DNA from: Natronorubrum thiooxidans
Lineage (GTDB): Archaea; Halobacteriota; Halobacteria; Halobacteriales; Natrialbaceae
DNA: 64,000 bases
Assembly: GCF_900156475.1 (NCBI RefSeq)
Contig: NZ_FTNR01000004.1
Location: 219,147-283,146 of the forward strand
Direction: 5' to 3'
Shown here in pieces: positions 9,704 to 18,520 of the stretch. The position numbers and the translations under genes were made by a program. The number at the start of each line of letters is the position of its first letter. Position 1 is the first letter of the stretch. Below the pieces are notes generated by a model, which did not search any database, was not told where the DNA came from, and saw nothing but the letters and a program-made list of their open reading frames with translations.

Positions 9704-10009
9704 TTACGCGATCAGTTCGTCTTCTTCGTCGTCGGGTTTGCGGACCCGTTCGACAACGTCGTTGATCAGGATCACGTCGCCGACGGACCGGACCCATCGG
9801 TAGGGGACGATGACGCCCTGACCACCGTGGGCGGCATCCGCGAACAGTTCGGAGTTCAAGTTGCCGAGTGCGAGTCCGGTCACGGCTTCGCCGTCGACGT
9901 TCAGCCGCAGGTCTTCGACGTCGCCGACGAAGACGCCGTTGTTCGAGTACACCTCGCGTCCGACGAGAGAGGTAATCTCCTGGGGAGTATCGTCCATGTC
10001 TGGCTTCAT
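9704..10009 (-). CDS. PRC-barrel protein, CdpB-like
   Basis: 101 aa, essentially one PRC-barrel (ITSLVGREVYSNNGVFVGDVEDLRL, then GVIVPYRWVRSVGDVILI) with a short acidic C-terminus. Short stand-alone PRC-barrel proteins of this length and motif spacing include the haloarchaeal cell-division proteins CdpB1/CdpB2, which link to SepF at the division ring. The resemblance is from memory, so the division role is inference. Start could also be Met5 (9997). The stop lies four bases beyond the stop of the DHH gene, on the opposite strand. Confidence 0.85.
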   Translation of the reverse strand: MKPDMDDTPQEITSLVGREVYSNNGVFVGDVEDLRLNVDGEAVTGLALGNLNSELFADAAHGGQGVIVPYRWVRSVGDVILINDVVERVRKPDDEEDELIA

Positions 10010-10103
10010 GCAGGGTGGACTCTTAATTCTTGGTCAGACGTGACAGTCACCGAGCGTCGGGTCTCGGTCTTGGCGAGAACAGTGTGGTATCCACACGGGT
10101 GAT

Positions 10104-10181
10104 ACGGTCTGCTGTACCGATGTACCGCCGATCACCAGAAACAGGGTCGGTGATCGGCGGGAATTGACGACAGCAGTCCGT
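10104..10181 (+). repeat. 3'-end hairpin element, copy A
   Basis: 78 bp. Outer arms acggtctgctgt (10104-10115) and acagcagtccgt (10170-10181); inner arms accgccgatcacc (10124-10136) and ggtgatcggcgg (10149-10160). Related elements occur at 26769, 33329, 52821, 57400 and 57859. This copy is 53 bases past the stop of the leftward gene at 10234 and carries no gene. Confidence 0.9.
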
Positions 10182-10233
10182 CTGACACGGGCCACCGATC
10201 ACGTACCGGGTAACGATGGAGGGTGCGTTGTCT

Positions 10234-11376
10234 TCAGTGACTCCCCTCGATGTCGACGCCCAGGATCGAATCGACCGTGGCGTGGTCGGTGAGGAGCTGT
10301 TCCATCCGGTCGACCGTTTCGACGTTGCGTGTCCGCCCGCTTCGGACGATGTCCTCCGCGCGCTCGACGGTGGTGAGAGTGTCCGTCTGTACCGAGAGGA
10401 TCGGCGTTTCGCTCTCCGTCGCCTGTCCGATGATCGTTCCCGACGGCCGGTGGCCGCCGGTCAAGATGAGACACCGAATGCCGGGGGCCTCGAGCGCAGC
10501 CGTGTGGATCTCGGCGCGGTCGCCGCCGGTGATTACGGCGGCATCTTTCGTTCGGCGGAAGTGACGCAGGGCGCTGTCGCCCCCCATCGCGCCGACGGTG
10601 AACCGTTCGATGTAGGCGTCTTGTCCGGCGTCGACGAGCGTCGACGCACCGAGTTCATCCGCCAGTTCCGCGACGGTCACCCCCGAAAGCGTCCGCTCGC
10701 TCGGAAGGACGCCAAAGACCGGGATCCCCTGCCCCTCGAGGAAGGGGACGACGTCGGTCTCGAGGGGATCGTAGACGGCGTCTGCGATGTCGTTGAAGAT
10801 GACGCCAGCGAGTCGGTCGCCGAAGGTCTCGGCCGCGGCCACGACGTCGTCGATGTCGCTGGGGACCGCGTAGGGGGCGACGAGGACGACGCGGGCATCC
10901 AACAGGGCCGCGATGGCAGCGTCAGTGAGGTCGACGATGCCGCCGATGGTGTACTCGCCACCGCCCTCGAGAAACAGCCGGTCGGTGCCGTCTGCGAGCG
11001 TTTCGAACGCCTCCGAAACGCGCGCTCGTAGCTCCGTCGGGTCCTCGCGGCCGCGGATGGCCTGCTCGATGAACGTCGGCGAGTAGACGATCGGCTCCAG
11101 ATCGTGCATCTCCGCCTCGAGATCGAGCAACTCGCGGGCAAGCAGTGGGTCCTCGTCGAGGGTTTTCCCGACGTTGCTCTGCAGACGGGTCCCTTTCGGT
11201 TTCATGTAGCCGACGCTGTCGCCCTCGCCCTGTGCGATACGGGCAAGCGCGAGCGTGATGGCGGTTTTGCCGGTGCTTTCCTCGAGCGAGCTGACGAGGA
11301 TGGTGTCGGGGCTGGCGTCGGTCGGTTCGGTGCGCTCGGTGTCGTCGTCAGTTTCCGTGGGTTCGGTGTCGGTCAT
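10234..11376 (-). CDS. Phosphotransacetylase-like P-loop/DRTGG domain protein
   Basis: 380 aa. Starts with an acidic 25-residue leader, then a BioD/Pta-type P-loop (SSLEESTGKTAITLALARI, about 28-46) and FLEGGGEYTIGGIVDL. The middle (LADELGASTLVDAGQDAYIERFTVGAMGGDSALRHF) is the DRTGG domain found between the P-loop and catalytic domains of long phosphotransacetylases. The C-terminal acyltransferase domain is missing, so it probably senses or regulates rather than transfers acetyl groups. Its ATG overlaps the stop of the upstream acyl-CoA synthetase gene (ATGA), pointing to a joint role in acetyl-CoA metabolism. Confidence 0.88.
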   Translation of the reverse strand: MTDTEPTETDDDTERTEPTDASPDTILVSSLEESTGKTAITLALARIAQGEGDSVGYMKPKGTRLQSNVGKTLDEDPLLARELLDLEAEMHDLEPIVYSPTFIEQAIRGREDPTELRARVSEAFETLADGTDRLFLEGGGEYTIGGIVDLTDAAIAALLDARVVLVAPYAVPSDIDDVVAAAETFGDRLAGVIFNDIADAVYDPLETDVVPFLEGQGIPVFGVLPSERTLSGVTVAELADELGASTLVDAGQDAYIERFTVGAMGGDSALRHFRRTKDAAVITGGDRAEIHTAALEAPGIRCLILTGGHRPSGTIIGQATESETPILSVQTDTLTTVERAEDIVRSGRTRNVETVDRMEQLLTDHATVDSILGVDIEGSH

Positions 11377-13469
11377 AGGGTCTCCGTGTCGACGGTAAGT
11401 CTGAGGTCGATCGCCTGTACGCCATCGGGGCCGGCCACGAGCGGATTGATGTCGAGTTCGAGGATCGCCGGGAAATCCGTCACCAGCTGTGAGAGCCGCT
11501 GGATGGTCTCGACGATAGCATCGATATCTGCGGGATCGCGCCCGCGAGCGCCGCGTAACAGCGGCGTCGCCTGAATCTCCTCGACCATCTCGTGGGCCTC
11601 GCTCTCGCCAATTGGGGCGACCCGAACCGACGTATCCTCGAGGATCTCGACGAAGATGCCGCCGAGACCGAACAGGAGAAGCGGGCCGAACTGCGGATCG
11701 CGGTTCATTCCGACGATCGTCTCGGTGGCGACGTCAAGGTCGACCAGTTCCTGGACCTGCACGCCGAGGATCGTCGCGTCGGGCTGGTAGTTACGCGCTC
11801 GAGCGACGAGGTCTTCGTAGGCGTCGTAGACGTCGTCGTCGGCGACGCCGACTTTCACGCCACCGATATCCGACTTGTGGGAGATGTCGGGGCTGACGAT
11901 TTTCATGACGACGTCGCCGTCGATCCCAGACGCGACCTCGCATGCCCGCTCCGGATCGTCGACGATCTCGCCGTCGGGGGTCGGAATGCCGTAGGCCTCG
12001 AGGAGAGCCATCGATTCGACGCCCAGCCGGTTGTCGTCGCGGTCGGCTGCGCGCGCCAAGATCTCACGGGCGCGCTCGCGGTCGACGTCGAACCGTTCGG
12101 GCTCGTCGATCGTCTGTTCGCGAATATCGCGGTACTGAGCCAGCGCGTCGAGGCCCGAGACCGCACGTGCTGGATCGAAGTAGTTCGGGATCCCGAACTC
12201 GCGGAGGACGTCCTCGGCGGCACGGGCCCGCTGTCCTCCCATCAGGGAGGTGACGACGGGCGTCTCGTACGCGTCGCGTTTCTCGATTACGGTCTCGGCG
12301 AGGGTGTCGTACTCGAGGACGGCCGTCGGCGCGCTGACGACGACCGCGCTGCCGACGTTCGGATCGCCGAGTGCGATGTCGAGTGCCTCACCGAAGCGCT
12401 CGGCGTCGGCGTCGCCGATGGCGTCGATCGGGTTGTAGACGTTTGCCTCCTCGGGCATCGCCTCGCGCAGTTCGTCGAGCGTCTCGTCGGTAAAGTCGGC
12501 CATCTCGAGGCGCGCGTCGCCGACGGCGTCGGTCGTCAACACGCCGGGGCCGCCCGCGTTCGTGACGACCGCAACGCCGTTCGAATCGGGTTCAGACAGT
12601 CCCGACAGCGCCCGCGCATAGTCGAACAGCTCCTGGACGGAGTTGGCCCGAATCACGCCGGCCTGCTCGAGGCCGGCCTCGTAGGCCCGCTCGCTGCCGG
12701 CAATCGCGCCCGTGTGTGAGGAGGCGGCCTGTGCGCCGGCGTCAGTGCGGCCGGATTTGACGAGCACGATCGGCGTCTCCTCGGCCACCTCGCGGGCCGC
12801 CTGGATGAACGCTCCTCCGTCGTCGATCCCCTCGAGATAGCCGATGATGACGTCCGTGTCAGGGTCATCACCCCACTCACGGACGAAGTCGGTCTCGTCG
12901 AGGACGGCCTTGTTGCCAAGCGAGACGACGTCCTGAAAGCCGATCCCCTGCTCGTTGGCCCAGTCCAGGACGGCCGTGATGAACGCGCCGGACTGGCTCA
13001 TAAACGAGATCGAGCCCTCGAGGGCGGTTTCGGGGCCAAAAGAGGCGTTCATCTCGTTCGGTGTCGACATAATCCCGAGACTGTTGGGGCCGACGACGTT
13101 GAGGTCGTGTTCGTCGGCGAGCTCGCGCAGTTGGCGCTCGCGTTTGGCTCCCTCGCTGCCCGTCTCCGAGAAGCCGGCGGTGATGACAACGACGTTTTTC
13201 GTCCCGGCCGCGGCGATATCGCGGATCGACTCGATCACGATATCGGGCGGGACGACGACGACCGCCAGATCGATCGGCGGCGCACTCGACACAGCTGCAT
13301 AACACTCGAGCCCGAGGATCTCGTCGCGACTGGGGTTTACCGGCACGACCTCGCCTACAAAGTCGTCCTGTAGGTTCTCGAGGATCGCGCGGCCGACAGC
13401 ACCGTCGCGGTCGGTCGCACCGACTACGGCGACGGTCTCGGGATCGAACAACGCGGATAACCGTCCCAT
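11373..13469 (-). CDS. Acetate/acyl-CoA synthetase (ADP-forming), fused alpha-beta
   Basis: 698 aa. Converts acyl-CoA, ADP and phosphate to acid, CoA and ATP. Residues 1-130 are a CoA-binding domain (FDPETVAVVGATDRDGAVGRA); then ligase domains with SSHTGAIAGS (about 255), which carries the phosphorylated histidine of the alpha part; from ~480 the ATP-grasp beta part (VVMKIVSPDISHKSDIGGV, EQ-like EILEDTSVRVAPI, ELDINPLV). The alpha-beta fusion order is the one known from haloarchaea. ATG 13469 begins right at the first conserved residues; the upstream in-frame start adds unrelated sequence. Coupled to the downstream P-loop/DRTGG gene by four-base overlap. Confidence 0.93.
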   Translation of the reverse strand: MGRLSALFDPETVAVVGATDRDGAVGRAILENLQDDFVGEVVPVNPSRDEILGLECYAAVSSAPPIDLAVVVVPPDIVIESIRDIAAAGTKNVVVITAGFSETGSEGAKRERQLRELADEHDLNVVGPNSLGIMSTPNEMNASFGPETALEGSISFMSQSGAFITAVLDWANEQGIGFQDVVSLGNKAVLDETDFVREWGDDPDTDVIIGYLEGIDDGGAFIQAAREVAEETPIVLVKSGRTDAGAQAASSHTGAIAGSERAYEAGLEQAGVIRANSVQELFDYARALSGLSEPDSNGVAVVTNAGGPGVLTTDAVGDARLEMADFTDETLDELREAMPEEANVYNPIDAIGDADAERFGEALDIALGDPNVGSAVVVSAPTAVLEYDTLAETVIEKRDAYETPVVTSLMGGQRARAAEDVLREFGIPNYFDPARAVSGLDALAQYRDIREQTIDEPERFDVDRERAREILARAADRDDNRLGVESMALLEAYGIPTPDGEIVDDPERACEVASGIDGDVVMKIVSPDISHKSDIGGVKVGVADDDVYDAYEDLVARARNYQPDATILGVQVQELVDLDVATETIVGMNRDPQFGPLLLFGLGGIFVEILEDTSVRVAPIGESEAHEMVEEIQATPLLRGARGRDPADIDAIVETIQRLSQLVTDFPAILELDINPLVAGPDGVQAIDLRLTVDTETL

Positions 13470-13553
13470 CGCTCGATGAGTCGACCCGAGAGGAATTAAA
13501 GGCGTGCCCTGCTCCCACCCATTGGGCACACGTGTGTTCGTTGGACGCTAGTC

Positions 13554-14666
13554 TCAGTGCATCGTGATCGACGACCCGGTGCGATCCGAGACGGCGATCG
13601 CAAGCACGTAGAAGCCGATTGCAACGACGACGATCGAGCCACCGGGTGGGAGACTCGCGCCGATCGAGAACGCTAACCCACCGAGGATCGCGGCTTGACC
13701 GAACAGGACCGAGAGATACAGCGTTTCACGGAAACTCTGAGAGAGCTGTGACGCGGTTGCGACCGGGATTACGAGCATCGCCGCGACGAGAATCACGCCC
13801 AGAATCTGCATCGCACCGACGACGACCACGGCAGTCATCACAATCAGCAGCGTATTGTATCGATCGACATTGAGACGTGCAACACGGGCAGCCTGTTCGT
13901 CGAACGTGATGAACAGCAGTTGCTTGTACGTGATGGCGATGACGGCGACGACGGCCACGCTGAGGACGGCGACCATCTGTGCCCCCTCAGGACTGACGAT
14001 CGAAAGGCTCCCGAACAGAAAGCCCTCGATGTCGACCGCCATCGAGGCGAAGTCCCGGCCCCAGCTGATGAGCAACGTCCCGACCGCAAAGCTGCCGCTG
14101 AGCATGATCGCGATGGGAACATCGCCGTAGGTGTTCGTCCGTTCGGTCAGCTTCTGGAGTCCGATCGCACCGAGTGCGCTCACGACGAGCGCGACGAGCA
14201 GCAACGAGCCGTCCCAGCCGGTCACGGCGATGAACAACAGCCCAATGGCGACACCTGCGAACGCCGTATGGGCGAGCGTCTCGCCGATGAGTGCCATCTG
14301 GCGGTGAACCAGATAGGTGCCGACGAGCGGCGCGACGACGCCGATGAGCACGCCCGTCGCGAGCGCCCGCCACATGAACGGATGCTGGAAAACGTTCGTC
14401 CCGAGATAGAAGTCCATCCACTCTCCGACAATTAGAAACTGACCGAACAGCATGTCCGCAAGCGGGCCGACACCCGTCCAGCCGGGTGCGAACCGAAGCC
14501 AGTCGAACAAAATAAAACCAATCATCGCGACCGCGAGCGCAGCCGTCGCGACGATGCCGGCGAACTCGAGGCGTTCCCGTTTCGAGCCCGCGACGAACCA
14601 TCCGAGTCCACCGGTCGCTCGAGCGACCGATTCGCCGTCGTCGGACCGTTTCGTGTCGAGGCTCAT
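13554..14666 (-). CDS. znuB: Zinc/metal ABC transporter permease
   Basis: 370 aa, ABC-3 (ZnuB/MntB) permease with about nine hydrophobic helices. HRQMALIGETLAHTAFAGVAIG (about 120-141) is the family signature next to the ATPase contact region; LGVILVAAMLVIPVATA is the later conserved segment. The N-terminal extension (~35 residues) is hydrophilic. Its ATG overlaps the TGA of znuC by four bases. With the ATPase and the Tat lipoprotein upstream it forms one importer, most likely for zinc given the histidine-rich companion. Confidence 0.93.
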   Translation of the reverse strand: MSLDTKRSDDGESVARATGGLGWFVAGSKRERLEFAGIVATAALAVAMIGFILFDWLRFAPGWTGVGPLADMLFGQFLIVGEWMDFYLGTNVFQHPFMWRALATGVLIGVVAPLVGTYLVHRQMALIGETLAHTAFAGVAIGLLFIAVTGWDGSLLLVALVVSALGAIGLQKLTERTNTYGDVPIAIMLSGSFAVGTLLISWGRDFASMAVDIEGFLFGSLSIVSPEGAQMVAVLSVAVVAVIAITYKQLLFITFDEQAARVARLNVDRYNTLLIVMTAVVVVGAMQILGVILVAAMLVIPVATASQLSQSFRETLYLSVLFGQAAILGGLAFSIGASLPPGGSIVVVAIGFYVLAIAVSDRTGSSITMH

Positions 14667-15562
14667 GAGTGATCGTGCTCGACGACGCCGTGGGCAGCGC
14701 CGTAGGCCTCGGCGAGTGCCTCGCTCTCGAGGAACGAGACGGTGTCCCCGTGATGGTACAGCTCTTTGTTGATACAGGCGATTTTGTTCACGTGTTTGGT
14801 GAGGATATCGATGTCGTGTTCGATGAGAATAATCGAGATTCCTTGTGTGTTGAGATCATCAAGCAAGCCGTAGAACTGATCGCGAGACTCGGCGTCGACG
14901 CCGACCGTTGGCTCGTCGAGCGCCAGCAGGTCGGCTTCAGAGGCAAGCGCCCGGGCGATGAACGCTCGCTGGCGCTGGCCGCCCGAGAGCTGGTTGATCT
15001 GGCGGTCGGCCAGATCAGCGATATCGACGGTCTCGATGGCCTCGTCGACGATTTCGTAATCGTTCTCGGACAGCCTCGAATGACCGACGTGTGCAAACCG
15101 CCCCATCGTCACCGCTTCGCGGACGGTAATCGGCATCGTTCCGCCCCTGTCGGTCGATCGCTGGGCAACGTAGCCGATTCGTTCGCCGTCTTCGAACGCC
15201 TCGGCCGGTTCGCCGAACAGCTCAATCGAGCCGCTATCGGGCCGCTGTAAGCCGAGCATGAGATGTAACAGCGTCGTCTTTCCGGAGCCGTTCGGACCGA
15301 TCAGCCCGAGGAAATCCCCTTGCTCGACCGACATCGAGATGTTCTCGACGGCGGTCTTTTCGCCGTAGGCAAACGTCACGTCGTCGATGTCGATCACCGG
15401 TTTCACTGTGGTCTCGACGGACGTTCGACCGGCACTGTGTTGAGTGCTTCCATCTGCTGGCTGCTCGCGATCCGTTATCGAACCGACCCGTGAATCGGGC
15501 GAACTATCGGCCGAAAGTACTCCCGTAATCGCCCGTCGAACCCCATTCATGTGCTCACTCAT
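14663..15562 (-). CDS. znuC: Zinc/metal ABC transporter ATP-binding protein
   Basis: 299 aa. Walker A GPNGSGKTT, signature LSGGQRQR, Walker B LLALDEPTVG and the H-loop IIIEHD-like LIEHDID are all intact. The first ~50 residues are a Ser/Thr-rich leader not found in most homologues; the conserved domain opens at about residue 55 (KPVIDIDDVTFAYGEK). The ATG at 15562 lies inside the end of znuA (eight-base overlap), supporting this start through translational coupling, though an internal start cannot be excluded. Confidence 0.93.
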   Translation of the reverse strand: MSEHMNGVRRAITGVLSADSSPDSRVGSITDREQPADGSTQHSAGRTSVETTVKPVIDIDDVTFAYGEKTAVENISMSVEQGDFLGLIGPNGSGKTTLLHLMLGLQRPDSGSIELFGEPAEAFEDGERIGYVAQRSTDRGGTMPITVREAVTMGRFAHVGHSRLSENDYEIVDEAIETVDIADLADRQINQLSGGQRQRAFIARALASEADLLALDEPTVGVDAESRDQFYGLLDDLNTQGISIILIEHDIDILTKHVNKIACINKELYHHGDTVSFLESEALAEAYGAAHGVVEHDHS

Positions 15563-16931
15563 CGAGTGCCTGCTGTAAGGAGGGAATGTTGATTTCTCTC
15601 ATCTGCTCGAGATATCCCCAGTCGCGCTCCTGCCACTCGCGTGTGGTCCCGGACATGGGCGTGATCGGTTCGGCGTTCGTCGCATCGCTTTCCTCGAGCA
15701 GCGTCTGTGCCTCGCTCGGGATCTCATCCTGTGACCCAGTTTCGAAGGGATCGTAGAGGATCGTATTGATGTCGTGAGTCTCGATCACGTCGATCAGATC
15801 GGCGACGGCTGACGGCGACATTCGTTCGTTCGGCGAGATTCCTACCGGCGTCCGGAAGTCGAAACCGTACCGGTGTTCGAGATACTGAAACGAGTCGTGG
15901 CCGACGAAGACGGCCACATCGCGCTGGGCAGTCTCGGTGAGTTCTCGAAGCTGGTCATCGATCGCCGACAGCTGCTCGATGTATGCCGTCGCGTTCTCTC
16001 GGTAGGTGTCTTCGTTGTCGGGATCGGTCTCGGTGAGCGCGTCGGCGATCGTCTCGACGATTCGCTGGGCGAGTACCGGATCGACCCAGACGTGCGGGTC
16101 GTGGAACTCGTCTGCCCCCTCCGATAGCTCTTCGACGACGTCAACTCCGAGCGCTTCCTCGTCGGTCTCGAAGACGACCTCCCCGTCGCGACGAAGTTGG
16201 AGGATGACCGCGGTCGATCCGAGGGCCGTGCCATGAAACGCCACGTGATCTCCGTTCGATTCAATCTCGACGACACCGTCCTCGGCTCCGTCGGCGAGTC
16301 GAGCGTCGAGTTGGAACTGCTCGTCTGCTCCCAGCGGGAGGACCCGTCCCTCAGTGTCCTCGATCACGACTCCGATCGGGACGCTCTCATCGAGCGGAAC
16401 GTCGGGAATCCCGCCATGCCAATGTTCGATGTGCCAGTAGCCGAGCACCTCGTTCGATCGAAGATCGACGTGATCGAACTCATCGAGTTGCAGGTCCTCG
16501 AGGACGAAGTCGTGGTCCGTGTCGGGTTCCGGAACCGGCTCCGCGTCGAACGGGAGTAGATACGGCCCTAATCCCTCGAGCCCATCGATCACGGTGACAC
16601 TGTCATCGTAGTCCCGCTCGAGGTCCGATACGATGTCCTGTGCCCACGAAAACTCGGGCGTATCGAGATAGACGAACGCCTCACTCGAGGCGATTTCCGG
16701 AGCGAGGTTCCCGTCCGGCTCCCAGCCATGGCCCATCTCGCCCGCGTCGATAGGGTTCTCGAACGCCATCTCATCGCCGCCGACCTGATTGGCCCAGTCC
16801 CAGAGCGCAAAGAAGGAAGCATATCCACCTTCCCCGCCTCCGCTGTCGGGACTGCTTAGACAGCCAGCGAACGCACCCAGTGAGACGGCACCAGCACTAC
16901 GTTTGAGTACTGACCGCCGTGTCAGATCCAT
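15555..16931 (-). CDS. znuA: Zinc-binding lipoprotein of ABC importer (Tat-exported)
   Basis: 458 aa, long for a cluster A-I metal-binding protein (usually ~300). N-terminus has Tat motif and lipobox (RRSVLKRSAGAVSLGAFAGC), so it is anchored outside the cell. The metal site is recognisable: GHGW-containing first half, HDPHVWVDP (about 272) in the middle and FVGHDSFQYL plus NERMSPSA later. An insertion of about 120 residues (roughly 115-240) contains GYWHIEHWHGG, a histidine-rich stretch that may add a metal site or a carbohydrate-like beta domain. First gene of the znuACB operon. Confidence 0.9.
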   Translation of the reverse strand: MDLTRRSVLKRSAGAVSLGAFAGCLSSPDSGGGEGGYASFFALWDWANQVGGDEMAFENPIDAGEMGHGWEPDGNLAPEIASSEAFVYLDTPEFSWAQDIVSDLERDYDDSVTVIDGLEGLGPYLLPFDAEPVPEPDTDHDFVLEDLQLDEFDHVDLRSNEVLGYWHIEHWHGGIPDVPLDESVPIGVVIEDTEGRVLPLGADEQFQLDARLADGAEDGVVEIESNGDHVAFHGTALGSTAVILQLRRDGEVVFETDEEALGVDVVEELSEGADEFHDPHVWVDPVLAQRIVETIADALTETDPDNEDTYRENATAYIEQLSAIDDQLRELTETAQRDVAVFVGHDSFQYLEHRYGFDFRTPVGISPNERMSPSAVADLIDVIETHDINTILYDPFETGSQDEIPSEAQTLLEESDATNAEPITPMSGTTREWQERDWGYLEQMREINIPSLQQALDE

Positions 16932-16952
16932 ATCGGACGGTGGAACCGCGCG

Positions 16953-16965
16953 ACTAAAAGTATTA
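16953..16965 (-). promoter_or_regulatory. TATA region of the znu operon
   Basis: On the minus strand AATACTTTTAG centres ~28 bases before the znuA ATG, implying a leaderless transcript. AT-rich sequence continues to 16995 with TTATTAAC, a string also seen at 17821-17830 upstream of the histidine-rich lipoprotein gene; a shared regulator is possible but not shown. Confidence 0.5.
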
Positions 16966-17093
16966 TTATTCTAAAAGCCTTAGTTAATAACACGTGGTAG
17001 CACGATCGGGTCCGTTGGTAACCGCCCGAGAGACGGGATGGCCGTTGCTCGACAAGCACCAAATCGGCAAAAACCGTCGTCGAACGCTTCCGA

Positions 17094-17771
17094 TCAGGCG
17101 GTGCTGGCGAGTCGAAGCACCGTCGTTCCCTCGTGAATGTCGACAACGTGGTAGGCTTCGATCCCGTCACAGCCGTCGACACCGGATTCCTCGTGTTCTG
17201 TGTGACCGTCGAGCGCCTCGAGTGTCCCTTCGACATCGGTGAAAAAGGCGAAGGTTCCGTCCTCGTCGCTCTCGAACCCAACGTACCCTTCCTCGCCTTC
17301 GATCGTGACCTCGTATGGCTGGTGGGTCTCCGAGATCGTCGGCGCGTCCTCGGCCGACGAGCCCGCAGTCAGCGACTCGGACTCGTCGTAGTCCATATGG
17401 CCGCAAGCATGGTCGATATCGACCCCATGGTCGTCGTGGCCGTCGTCATGGTCGTCGTGGCCGTCATCATGGTCGTCGTGACCGTCGTCATGGTCGTCGT
17501 GGCCGTCATCATGGTCGTCGTGGCCGTCATCATGGTCGTCGTGACCGTCGTTATGCTCGTCGTGACCGTCGTTATGATCGTGGCCACCGACTCCTTCCAC
17601 GAGAAGGGTCATAGTCGACTCTGTCGTTTCGTCACCGTTGCCGCCGTTGTCTTCATCGCTGTTGTCTCCGTCGTCGTCGTCACCGAGACAGCCCGCGGCA
17701 CCAATGAGCGCGATCGAACCGGATGTTGCAAGCAGCTTTCGGCGGGATGTCGAGTGTGGGTTTGTCGTCAT
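17094..17771 (-). CDS. Histidine/aspartate-rich Tat lipoprotein, likely zinc-binding
   Basis: 225 aa. Tat signal and lipobox (SRRKLLATSGSIALIGAAGC), an acidic linker, then about seven repeats of HDDHDDG / HNDGHDE (residues ~63-115) followed by HACGHMDYDE. The C-terminal third (ETHQPYEVTIEGEEGYVGFESDEDGTFAFFTD and following) is an ordered domain ending in GTTVLRLAST. The histidine density and position just upstream of znuACB on the same strand (162-base gap) suggest a zinc reservoir or trap that feeds ZnuA. The ordered domain is not one I recognise. Confidence 0.85.
   Translation of the reverse strand: MTTNPHSTSRRKLLATSGSIALIGAAGCLGDDDDGDNSDEDNGGNGDETTESTMTLLVEGVGGHDHNDGHDEHNDGHDDHDDGHDDHDDGHDDHDDGHDDHDDGHDDHDDGHDDHGVDIDHACGHMDYDESESLTAGSSAEDAPTISETHQPYEVTIEGEEGYVGFESDEDGTFAFFTDVEGTLEALDGHTEHEESGVDGCDGIEAYHVVDIHEGTTVLRLASTA
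17426..17579 (-). repeat. 21-bp tandem repeats coding for HDDHDDG
   Basis: About seven near-identical 21-bp units (catggtcgtcgtggccgt plus atc/cgt variants) inside the histidine-rich lipoprotein gene. The unit is a whole number of codons, so copy number can change without a frameshift. Confidence 0.85.
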
Positions 17772-18004
17772 GAGGAGTTACCAGCAGTTGCTTATGACTT
17801 GTTGGTAATGAACTTGACGATATTATTAACAGGAAACAATGCTATACAGATCAATAACAGATACTGGTATAGAAGAAGCGACAGTGACTAACTCGAGCAA
17901 CTCCGTCGGCCGACGCGACTGCTGACGACTGTCTCATCGATTTCTGATAACACTGCTACTCTGGATGCTCGCCGCGAGATGGTACCAGTATTCGCACCCG
18001 AATC

Positions 18005-18427
18005 TCACCGGAGGGATATATCGAGGCAAATCCCGTCCCGGCGTCGATACGCCGGCGGCTGTTCGGGATCGTCATCACGGACGACCTCGAAGGCATCGAA
18101 CCGAACGACGAGCCGCCCCGGTTCGATCGTCGCTCGCAGTATCGGGCCACGACTCGTGACGACGACGTACGGCGGCGCTGGGACTGGCTGGGCGCGCAAC
18201 TCATATCCCATCGCCGCGACGACGTCTGCAAGCACCAGTGGGAGCTGCTCGAGCAGGCCCGTCGCCTCGAGTGCCGACCGAAGCCGCTCGGAAACCGCAT
18301 CGCTATCGGTGGTCCGGGCGGTGTCCCAGGGCTCGGCGACCTGTTCCGCACAGTGGGCGATTCCCTCGATGATCGCGGCATGTTCGTCTTCGATCCGTCG
18401 TCGAGCGTCTCGTACCGGGCGCGACAC
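18005..18427 (-). CDS. Conserved haloarchaeal protein of unknown function
   Basis: 140 aa. GTG at 18427 is the only usable start, since a stop lies eight codons upstream. Sequence is a helical N-terminus (RPVRDARRRIEDEHAAIIEGIAHCAEQVAE) followed by an alpha/beta region (GYELRAQPVPAPPYVVVTSRGPILRATIEPGRLVVRFDAF). No catalytic motif seen. Codon use is normal. It follows the BrkB-like gene on the same strand with ~90 bases between. Confidence 0.75.
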   Translation of the reverse strand: MSRPVRDARRRIEDEHAAIIEGIAHCAEQVAEPWDTARTTDSDAVSERLRSALEATGLLEQLPLVLADVVAAMGYELRAQPVPAPPYVVVTSRGPILRATIEPGRLVVRFDAFEVVRDDDPEQPPAYRRRDGICLDISLR

Positions 18428-18520
18428 GACTGTGCGTGCGTGGAGGAGTTACTAAGCTGTCCCGACTCCATCAGCGAGCGCAATGCCCACCCATCGAGAC
18501 CATCGCCGTCGGGATCACCG

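Noticed and set aside
17426..17579. Possible CRISPR array
   Set aside because: Repeats are 21 bp, directly joined without spacers and in frame with a protein.
17133..17891. Long frame on the plus strand across the histidine-rich gene
   Set aside because: It is the shadow of the 21-bp repeats; gives a Val-only low-complexity product.
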